From contig JAHQWZ010000030.1 of NCBI GenBank assembly GCA_029856425.1, positions 1 through 12,344 on the forward strand: 12,344 nucleotides of DNA. Reading direction: 5' to 3'. How positions within the stretch are numbered: position 1 is the first letter of the stretch; each line of letters opens with the position of its first letter. This document shows, piece by piece, positions 7,117 through 12,344 of the stretch. A program made the position numbers and the translations under genes. The stretch comes from Candidatus Thorarchaeota archaeon (GTDB taxonomy: Archaea; Asgardarchaeota; Thorarchaeia; Thorarchaeales; Thorarchaeaceae). The notes beneath the pieces are model-generated. The model was not told where the DNA came from, ran no database searches, and worked only from the letters and a program-made list of their open reading frames with translations.

Positions 7117-7788
7117 TTACTCACTCCTTTGCATTCGCAGCTCCATCAGTCTTTCACTGACAGAATCTATCCTATAGGTTAGCTCCAGAATCAAGGCGTA
7201 AACAAGCCCAATGGCGATAAGACTCAACATCAGAGTCATCCCATGTTCCGCTCCCATTTGCAGTCCTTCACCAGTTATTACAATAGGATGCAAAGTTTCC
7301 CAGACTCTGATTGAGATATAGCTTAGAATAACAGCTGGAAATGCAACAATTCCAAAGATTGACCCATACTGAGCTCTCACATCCCTATCATTGACCGAGG
7401 CTCGGTATGCAATCAGGCATGCATATGCGATCCATAGTATTAGGGTAGTCGTTTCTCTTGGATCCCAATTCCAATAAACACCCCACGACGCATTGGCCCA
7501 GATCATTCCACTTAGCAATGTAATCGTCGTGAAGACCAAGCCTATCTTGATTGAAGCGGCGCCCACCAGGTCATATCTTAAATCCTGCTTCCAGAGATAC
7601 AAAACGCCACAGACCAAAGTCACACCAAATGCTAGATAGCCAATGAGCGCAGGAGCAACATGTTGAAAGAAGATTCTAATCCTCTCTCCTAGGTTCACTT
7701 CTGGCGGTGCGAATATCCAGACCATGTAGAGATAGACGAATGTGATTACTAATGTTAGAATATACAATGTCACGCGCTTTGTGTTCAC
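7117..7788 (-). CDS. ccmC: Heme-handling membrane protein CcmC
   Basis: CcmC places heme onto CcmE at the outer face of the membrane. The 223-residue, six-helix product carries the WWD motif WGVYWNWDPRET (residues 102-113). The two flanking external histidines that ligate heme are H43 in FFQHVAPA and H167 in WETLHP. The frame stays open to a TTG at 7863 that overlaps the ccmB stop, but I prefer the GTG at 7788. AAGGGA sits 9 bases before it, and the protein then begins MNTKRVTLYI, leading straight into helix 1 as in other CcmC proteins. This leaves about 70 bases after ccmB. CcsA-type proteins share the WWD motif, but the short length and the ccmB/ccmE neighbours settle it as CcmC. Confidence 0.93.
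   Translation of the reverse strand: MNTKRVTLYILTLVITFVYLYMVWIFAPPEVNLGERIRIFFQHVAPALIGYLAFGVTLVCGVLYLWKQDLRYDLVGAASIKIGLVFTTITLLSGMIWANASWGVYWNWDPRETTTLILWIAYACLIAYRASVNDRDVRAQYGSIFGIVAFPAVILSYISIRVWETLHPIVITGEGLQMGAEHGMTLMLSLIAIGLVYALILELTYRIDSVSERLMELRMQRSE
7124..7128 (-). promoter_or_regulatory. Shine-Dalgarno site deciding the start of the ccmD-position gene
   Basis: AGGAG (minus strand) lies in the last codons of ccmC, 8 bases before the ATG at 7115. This is the same arrangement as for ccmE and points to coupled translation. Confidence 0.6.
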
Positions 7789-7859
7789 TTCTTCACGTCC
7801 CTTACTCGGCTCGATTCGGTGGTAGACATCAATATGAACATTATGATTGCAGTTCAGTT

Positions 7860-8582
7860 TCAAGCTGTAAGTGTAAATTGAAAAACAGCGGCTGATAGCA
7901 TCACCATGGCAAATACATGTCCAGATAGTAGGATCAGCAATTCGAGAATTCCGGGTCCAATAATTGGGAGCCCTATTGCTAGCATTCTTGTGATTTCTAC
8001 CAACAGAATGAGTGCAGTTGTGGCAGTCGGGAAATAGACAATCGGATAGACCGTAGCCTTTGACTCAGCCGGCATTGTGAGTGCAGAAGCCATTGCTCCC
8101 ACAGCTGCTAGGTCCAAGGTACCAAGAGCAAACGTTATCAAAATGAAAAGCGGTGAGATTTCCGGGGAGAATGCGAATCCGAGCAAACCCATCGCGATTG
8201 GAACTAGGAATATCTCAACAAGCCCCATCAGAAGAAATCCATAGATCACCTTTCCCAGATATACTGACCACCCTGGTATTGGTGCAAGTGATAGTCCCTT
8301 CAGAGTACCTGTTTCTGACTCAGATATGAAGACTGGTGAGAAACCAAACATGCCAGTAAAAAAAACCACGACCCAAAGCATCCCACTTCCTATCTCAGTC
8401 ATCACTTGAATTCTAGTCGGGGAATCTGCGATGATAAACGTGGATGAAAAAAGCACTAGACCCAATACAAAGACCGCAATGATGGCAAAGAGAAACATCG
8501 AAAATGCTTCGAATCGCTTTCTCATCTGAGTAATCAAATCTTTCTTGGCGATTGCAAGTGCGTATGAGAAACCCGAGCCCAT
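7860..8582 (-). CDS. ccmB: Heme exporter ABC-type permease subunit CcmB
   Basis: CcmB is the membrane subunit that works with the CcmA ATPase; the complex drives release of holo-CcmE from CcmC. The 240-residue, six-helix protein begins GSGFSYALAIAKKDLITQMRK, the usual cytoplasmic CcmB opening. The conserved segment FISESETGTLKGLSLAPIP follows the second helix (compare the ER..G.L..L..SP pattern of CcmB). The open frame extends to an ATG at 8606 inside ccmA, but GAGGTG six bases before the ATG at 8582 marks the better start. That leaves 10 bases after the ccmA stop and avoids overlap. The length is slightly above that of E. coli CcmB. I see nothing odd, and the gene is clearly in one operon with ccmA. 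Confidence 0.92.
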   Translation of the reverse strand: MGSGFSYALAIAKKDLITQMRKRFEAFSMFLFAIIAVFVLGLVLFSSTFIIADSPTRIQVMTEIGSGMLWVVVFFTGMFGFSPVFISESETGTLKGLSLAPIPGWSVYLGKVIYGFLLMGLVEIFLVPIAMGLLGFAFSPEISPLFILITFALGTLDLAAVGAMASALTMPAESKATVYPIVYFPTATTALILLVEITRMLAIGLPIIGPGILELLILLSGHVFAMVMLSAAVFQFTLTA

Positions 8583-8588
8583 AACATT

Positions 8589-8594
8589 CACCTC
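8589..8594 (-). promoter_or_regulatory. Shine-Dalgarno site deciding the ccmB start
   Basis: GAGGTG (minus strand) overlaps the ccmA stop and lies 6 bases before the ATG at 8582. Confidence 0.55.
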
Positions 8595-9267
8595 ATATGT
8601 TACCATCGAACTCCGAAATTGGCCCTTTGCCTACAATCTCTCCTTTTCTTAGCGTAATGAAATCATCACATATCTCTGAGCCTAGAGCTAGGTTGTGAGT
8701 CGTCACAATTGCAGTCCTATCTTCTCGCTTGTCCTCAATGTAGTTTCTGAACACCTCAGTTGAGTCCTTGTCGAGCCCTGAGAATGGTTCATCGAGGAGG
8801 AATAATTCAGGATTATGGAGCAGACTCCTGATTATGTCAAACCTCTTCCTCAGTCCGGTAGAGAGTATCTTAGTTGGTTCATCTAGCCATCGCTTGACAT
8901 CGAATCTTTCAGCCAGGTCTTCTATTATCGCATTAGCTGTACTTGTTTCCAAGTCGTAAAGGTCTGAATAGAATTTCAGGTTCTCCCTGCCAGTCAACTC
9001 ACCATATAGAAGCGGCTTATCTCCAACAACACCAATTCTCTTTCTGACCTCGATTGGCTCCTCTTCAATATCGAATCCAAATACCTCCACCTTTCCTGCG
9101 TGTGGCTGCAGGAGAGTTGAAATGATTCTCAGCAGTGTGGTCTTTCCTGCGCCGTTGTTCCCGAAGAGAGCATGCACTCCGCCCACTGGAATTTCAAATG
9201 ACACATTCTTCAACGCGACTCTGTATCCATAACGTCTTGTAAGTCCATCAACATGAATCGAAACCAT
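8593..9267 (-). CDS. ccmA: Heme exporter ABC-type ATP-binding subunit CcmA
   Basis: This is the 224-residue cytoplasmic ATPase of the CcmABCDE complex. Walker A is at residues 36-44 (GNNGAGKTT), Walker B at 155-160 (LFLLDE), the D-loop SGLD follows, and the switch His is H191. The signature loop reads LSTGL (135-139) instead of LSGGQ, a mild departure also common in CcmA-like proteins. The start ATG has GAGG 8 bases upstream. It is the first gene of the leftward operon with ccmB, ccmC, the ccmD-position gene and ccmE, and a promoter should lie in the short divergent gap to the reductase gene. By sequence alone it could be another small ABC ATPase of the same superfamily; the following ccmB makes CcmA the right call. 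Confidence 0.93.
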   Translation of the reverse strand: MVSIHVDGLTRRYGYRVALKNVSFEIPVGGVHALFGNNGAGKTTLLRIISTLLQPHAGKVEVFGFDIEEEPIEVRKRIGVVGDKPLLYGELTGRENLKFYSDLYDLETSTANAIIEDLAERFDVKRWLDEPTKILSTGLRKRFDIIRSLLHNPELFLLDEPFSGLDKDSTEVFRNYIEDKREDRTAIVTTHNLALGSEICDDFITLRKGEIVGKGPISEFDGNI

Positions 9268-9299
9268 TTGAAGCGCCTCACAGGGTCATTGTGGGAGCA

Positions 9300-9320
9300 C
9301 CCAACCCTTTTTTTAGTCTG
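9300..9320. promoter_or_regulatory. Possible shared AT-tract promoter between ccmA and the reductase gene
   Basis: The 71-base divergent gap (9268-9338) contains one AT-rich element, seven T then A at 9308-9315. It is centred about 28 bases before the reductase ATG (which would give an almost leaderless transcript) and about 44 bases before the ccmA ATG (leaving a leader of about 19 bases with the GAGG site). It could act as a TATA box in both directions, but the match to consensus is poor. Confidence 0.25.
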
Positions 9321-9338
9321 ACGGATGCGCCGTACATT

Positions 9339-10538
9339 ATGGTTGAGAACTCATATGATGTCATTGTTGTAGGTGCGGGTCCTGCGGGTTGCACGGCAGC
9401 GAGAGTAACAGCAGCGGCAGGCTACAAGACATTGGTAGTTGACAGGAGGAAAGAGATAGGAGTTCCCATCCATTGCGGTGAGTTCTTACCCGCGCCGAGA
9501 GAGATGCGCGACCTTTTGCGTAACTCTCCGAGAGCAGCACGGCTAGTGGATATTCCAAGCAATCTCATCACAAACCGGACTAACAGACTCATGCTTGTCT
9601 CTCCTCTGAGCAATGAATTCTACTTCAAACTTGATGCCCGTGTCATTGATCGAACCAAGTTCGATATGCATCTAGCCACTAAAGCTGAGAATGCGGGTGC
9701 TGAGATCGTACTGAAGTCGGCAGCTATTGAGCGATCAAAGTCGAACAGGCTTGTCATGAGGCAAGATGGTCAAAGCGTAGAGATGACTGCTCGAGTAGTG
9801 ATAGGTGCTGATGGACCAAGCTCCATTATTTCCAAGTCATTGGGCAATCACTATCATAACCCTGGAAGAGACCTCTGCCCTTCTCTCAATTATGTCCTCA
9901 CTGAGATTGATTGCGATCCGCAGACCACAGAGATGTACTTCGGAAATACGATTGCTCCCGGAGGATATGCATGGATTATTCCCAAGAGTGATGATACAGC
10001 CAATGTCGGCTTTGGCATGCGACGACCCTTTGGAGCTCCAGAAGTACCACTGAAGGAGTATCTTCGGAGATTCATAAAGGGTCATCCGCTAGTGTTTCCG
10101 CGCACTGGGAACTCAACCATTGTTACTCGGGTTGGAGCAATCATACCTGTTGGAGGACCAGTTGATAGAACGTACTCGGAGAATGCTGTTCTGGTTGGTG
10201 ATGCAGCGGGTCATGTGATGGCATCAAATGGTGGAGGAATTCCCACTGCCGTGGCAGGTGGGGAGATAGCTGGAGAATCCGTTGTCAATCACCTGGCAGA
10301 CGGAGTTTCTCTATCGTCTTATGAAGAGATGTGGAGAAATGAGATTGGGAAGGAGCTATACACGGCGCTCAGAATTCTTCGGATTGCCGACCAGGTGATG
10401 CCCTCTGATAGAATAACCGACCAGTGTATGCGTCTTGCTGGCTCCAGATATCTCAAGCATTTGATCAGATGCAGGCTGCCGGTTCCGGTCGACTTTGCAT
10501 CAAAGACACTTGTGAGAGTACTGGGTTACTTAGAATGA
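9339..10538 (+). CDS. Geranylgeranyl reductase family FAD-dependent oxidoreductase
   Basis: This 399-residue flavoprotein reduces double bonds of isoprenoid chains, in archaea typically those of digeranylgeranyl glycerophospholipids, and in some lineages of the menaquinone tail. The FAD-binding Rossmann motif GAGPAG is at residues 12-17, the family hallmark VPIHCGE has its Cys at 46, and the second FAD motif VGDAAGH is at 286-292, followed by the glycine-rich NGGGIPTAVAGGE. YAWIIPK corresponds to the substrate-pocket Y-x-W-x-x-P-K pattern. The ATG at 9339 directly precedes the Rossmann strand and is preferred to the GTG at 9291, which would add 16 residues foreign to the family. No Shine-Dalgarno site is visible, so the transcript may be nearly leaderless. 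The stop lies 10 bases from that of the convergent polyprenyl synthase gene. The substrate (lipid or quinone) is not decided by sequence. Confidence 0.9.
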   Translation: MVENSYDVIVVGAGPAGCTAARVTAAAGYKTLVVDRRKEIGVPIHCGEFLPAPREMRDLLRNSPRAARLVDIPSNLITNRTNRLMLVSPLSNEFYFKLDARVIDRTKFDMHLATKAENAGAEIVLKSAAIERSKSNRLVMRQDGQSVEMTARVVIGADGPSSIISKSLGNHYHNPGRDLCPSLNYVLTEIDCDPQTTEMYFGNTIAPGGYAWIIPKSDDTANVGFGMRRPFGAPEVPLKEYLRRFIKGHPLVFPRTGNSTIVTRVGAIIPVGGPVDRTYSENAVLVGDAAGHVMASNGGGIPTAVAGGEIAGESVVNHLADGVSLSSYEEMWRNEIGKELYTALRILRIADQVMPSDRITDQCMRLAGSRYLKHLIRCRLPVPVDFASKTLVRVLGYLE

Positions 10539-10548
10539 TTCGAGTAGG

Positions 10549-11529
10549 TCAGTGGATTCGTTCTAGCACAAATTCAGCAACCAGGTTCAGGAGATTATCA
10601 TTCCTGAGGTCAACTGTTTCGAGCGCACTCTTCGCACGCTCCACATAGGTCTTAGCGAGCTCAGTTGCATGGTGTACTGCTTTTGTTTCATCGATGAGCT
10701 TTAGGACTGGTGCTAGATTACCTTCTTTCAACGCATTGATACCAGTTTGGCGTTCTGATTCTGAGCTGACCTCAAGCGCATGCACCAGCGGATAATTGCA
10801 TCTTCGCCCCTTCAAATCAGACTGCACCGTCTTTCCTGCGACCTGCAGCGAAGCTACCACATCTAAGATGTCATCCCTTATCTGAAATCCAAAACCAAGC
10901 ATCTCACCATATTTGGTGAGGGCTTGCTTCTGTTCTTCTGAGGCTCCTCCGACAATAGCTCCCACCCGAGCAGCCTCTCTCATGAATGTCGCTGTCTTTT
11001 GCTCGATGACCTTAAGATACCTCTGGCGGTTGAATGAATCAGGGCTATCTTCACACATGAGAAAATCAAGGGCTTCTCCTTCAGTCATACGGATGCCTCC
11101 CCTTCCCAAATGCACAAGGAGCTCTGGGGTTGCCTGCTCTCCAATGATTTCGACTGCTTGTGCGATTAGAAGGTCTCCTGCGAGAACCGCGATTTTTGCT
11201 CCGAACTTGTGATGGGTGGCCTCAACTCCTCTCCGGACCAAGTCCTCATCGATGATGTCATCATGGACGAGACTAGCTGTCTGAAGTAGTTCCATTGCAA
11301 GGGCGAAGGGTAGTACTTTCTGAACATCTCCGCCCACTGCCTCACAGCTGAGCAGTGTGATCAGCGATCTGAGTCTTTTCCCTCCAGCAAGGAGCAAATG
11401 GTGTGCAGCATCATAGAGAACCGAAGGCTCTCCCCTGTACTTGTCGAGAAATCTTTTCATCTCTTGGTTGATTAGTGTCATTCGCGTCTGAAGGCTGTTG
11501 TCGGTTAGAAGATCCTCGACTGATGTCAT
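10549..11529 (-). CDS. Polyprenyl diphosphate synthase, probably long-chain (menaquinone side chain)
   Basis: This trans-prenyltransferase extends allylic diphosphates with isopentenyl diphosphate. The 326-residue product has GGKRLR (49-54), the first Asp-rich motif DDIID (90-94) and the second DDILD (219-223). The residue five before the first motif is Ala (A85, in TASLVHDD). Archaeal C20 synthases commonly have a bulky residue there, while long-chain enzymes such as E. coli IspB have Ala (TATLLHDD). Chains longer than C20 are therefore likely, which fits the nearby MenA homologue. The ATG at 11529 gives a family-like N-terminus but lacks a Shine-Dalgarno site. The in-frame TTG at 11580, with GGAG 8 bases upstream, is a real rival and would add 17 residues. 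Product length is an inference from one position and context; a lipid-type GGPP synthase remains possible. Confidence 0.9.
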   Translation of the reverse strand: MTSVEDLLTDNSLQTRMTLINQEMKRFLDKYRGEPSVLYDAAHHLLLAGGKRLRSLITLLSCEAVGGDVQKVLPFALAMELLQTASLVHDDIIDEDLVRRGVEATHHKFGAKIAVLAGDLLIAQAVEIIGEQATPELLVHLGRGGIRMTEGEALDFLMCEDSPDSFNRQRYLKVIEQKTATFMREAARVGAIVGGASEEQKQALTKYGEMLGFGFQIRDDILDVVASLQVAGKTVQSDLKGRRCNYPLVHALEVSSESERQTGINALKEGNLAPVLKLIDETKAVHHATELAKTYVERAKSALETVDLRNDNLLNLVAEFVLERIH

Positions 11530-11592
11530 CTTGTCATTGTGCTGAGGTCCTGTTGTTGTTCGTCTCTCAGATCCGCGCAAAGCTCCATCTCC

Positions 11593-11632
11593 AAGACCCT
11601 TGCATTGGTCTTACTAACGCCTCGGGAAGGCG
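11593..11632. repeat. Two small inverted repeats upstream of the polyprenyl synthase
   Basis: AAGACC (11593-11598) pairs perfectly with GGTCTT (11607-11612) across 8 bases. CGCCT (11618-11622) pairs with AGGCG (11628-11632) across 5 bases. If the promoter at 11640-11653 is right, both lie around the predicted transcription start. They could be regulator sites or a leader hairpin. Short arms make chance possible. Confidence 0.3.
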
Positions 11633-11639
11633 ACAGCAT

Positions 11640-11653
11640 CCTTAAACGTTTCG
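11640..11653 (-). promoter_or_regulatory. Candidate archaeal BRE/TATA promoter of the polyprenyl synthase gene
   Basis: On the minus strand the string CGAAACGTTTAAGG combines a BRE-like CGAAA with a TATA-like TTTAAG. Predicted initiation near 11618 leaves a leader of about 38 bases to the TTG at 11580 or about 89 bases to the ATG at 11529. It strongly resembles the element before the flavoprotein gene. The rest of the 231-base divergent gap (11530-11760) shows no gene, and no clear promoter for the rightward prenyltransferase. Confidence 0.4.
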
Positions 11654-11760
11654 GGAAAGAGCAATGCTGTTCATCCATAGAGTGAGATATCGGTATTCAG
11701 GAAGTCTTTTCTTGTGTTCTCATTTCCTAGACACCGTTGGTGATTTTGACCGAGGGCGAC

Positions 11761-12344
11761 GTGTTTCCTAAGGATATCCCCCAGAAGCCAAGCAAGCTCA
11801 GGATTTGGATGCTTGAGATGCGATTGCCCTTTCTCACAGCAAGCATTACTCCGGTCCTGCTAGGCACCGCAATGGCATGGGGCATGCATGCGGTATTCTA
11901 TTTGGATCTCTTTCTTCTTACTCTCATTGTGGGTGTGTGCCTTCATTTAGGAGCTAACATTAGCAACGATTATTTCGATCACATCAGCACATCAGATGAT
12001 ATCAACGTGGAGTATGTGCGACCGTTTACGGGAGGCAGCAGAATGATTCAGTTAGGGTGGCTTTCTCCTCGCGAGGTCTTGGCAGGGTCGTTTGTGGCCT
12101 TTGGAATAGCAGTCGCAATCGGACTCTACCTCGCTTTTACTCGAGATATGCTTCTGCTCGCATTTGGCATGGTTGGAGCCGTTTCTGGCTTCTTCTATAC
12201 AGCTCCACCATTCAGATTTGTGTCACGTGGATATGGGGAGGTGTTCATTGGACTGAACTTTGGCGTACTTATGGTCCTAGGGTCCTATTACATTCAGGTT
12301 CTCACACTTGACTGGGAACCTGTCATTGCATCACTGCCAATTGC
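11761..12344 (+). CDS. menA: UbiA-family prenyltransferase, MenA-like (1,4-dihydroxy-2-naphthoate polyprenyltransferase), 3' partial
   Basis: This membrane enzyme attaches a polyprenyl chain to 1,4-dihydroxy-2-naphthoate (or a related naphthoquinone precursor) to make demethylmenaquinone. Only the first 194 codons are in the window. The segment LTASITPVLLG (25-35) opens helix 1. The first Asp-rich motif NISNDYFD (66-73) precedes the MenA-type RPFTGGSRMIQ (87-97), and YTAPPFRF...RGYGEVFIGLNFG follows in the fourth to fifth helix region. The frame is open without a stop to base 12344. The GTG at 11761, with GAGGG just upstream, gives a short cytoplasmic N-terminus typical of the family; the GTG at 11740 and the ATG at 11809 are alternatives. 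The neighbouring polyprenyl synthase probably supplies its chain. Other UbiA members (for example in archaeal lipid synthesis) lack the PFTGGSR pattern, so MenA is favoured. Confidence 0.88.
   Translation, partial: MFPKDIPQKPSKLRIWMLEMRLPFLTASITPVLLGTAMAWGMHAVFYLDLFLLTLIVGVCLHLGANISNDYFDHISTSDDINVEYVRPFTGGSRMIQLGWLSPREVLAGSFVAFGIAVAIGLYLAFTRDMLLLAFGMVGAVSGFFYTAPPFRFVSRGYGEVFIGLNFGVLMVLGSYYIQVLTLDWEPVIASLPI

Noticed and set aside
7789..7863. TTG start of CcmC overlapping the ccmB stop
   Set aside because: The added 25 residues are polar and unlike CcmC N-termini; the GTG at 7788 has AAGGGA at good spacing. The overlap is suggestive of coupling, so this is a preference and not proof.
9291..9338. 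N-terminal extension of the reductase from the GTG at 9291
   Set aside because: It would add 16 non-family residues before the Rossmann strand and cover the only promoter-like element in the gap.
1..12344. tRNA, rRNA, CRISPR array, transposase or attachment site
   Set aside because: Reading both strands, I found no repeated spacer-like array, no cloverleaf I could support, no transposase-like product and no flanking direct repeats.

Overview
This window most likely comes from an archaeon. It carries an archaeal-type geranylgeranyl-reductase flavoprotein, a cytochrome c maturation (Ccm) set with the cysteine form of CcmE found in archaea and some sulfate reducers, and surface proteins held by a C-terminal membrane helix with a basic tail and many N-x-S/T sequons. 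Candidate BRE/TATA promoters precede two genes. An Asgard-type lineage such as Thorarchaeia is my guess from protein style only. Base composition is moderate and even, and I see no insertion sequence, tRNA, rRNA or CRISPR array. No gap between genes exceeds 300 bases.

Layout. Bases 1-1047 hold the 3' part of a membrane-anchored multiheme cytochrome c whose C-terminal part resembles NrfA/c552 proteins; it ends at a hairpin terminator. Bases 1223-3445 encode a secreted, membrane-anchored protein with six regularly spaced toroid repeats and two beta domains. The cytochrome c heme lyase CcmF (3464-5533) follows 18 bases later, then a second terminator. A flavodoxin-fold protein (5675-6307) converges on the leftward operon ccmA-ccmB-ccmC-ORF128-ccmE (9267 down to 6304). 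Rightward again is a geranylgeranyl reductase (9339-10538). It converges on a leftward polyprenyl diphosphate synthase (10549-11529), which is divergent from a MenA-like UbiA prenyltransferase cut by the window end (11761-12344).

How the genes fit together. CcmA/B/C load heme onto CcmE and CcmF ligates it to apocytochromes such as the multiheme protein at the left edge. The polyprenyl synthase has a long-chain signature. With MenA it could make the prenylated naphthoquinone, and the reductase could saturate isoprenoid chains of quinone or lipid. The window therefore reads as a respiratory module: menaquinone supply plus cytochrome c assembly next to a cytochrome substrate.

Most notable points. 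The small membrane protein in the ccmD position looks like two CcmD-like units fused through a linking helix. CcmE uses Cys instead of His, and no CcmG/CcmH is present in the window. The cytochrome has a CX2CM and a CX5CH motif beside four ordinary heme sites. The six-repeat surface protein just upstream of ccmF has no established role. Several gene starts have been moved from the longest open frame to an internal start with a well-placed Shine-Dalgarno sequence.
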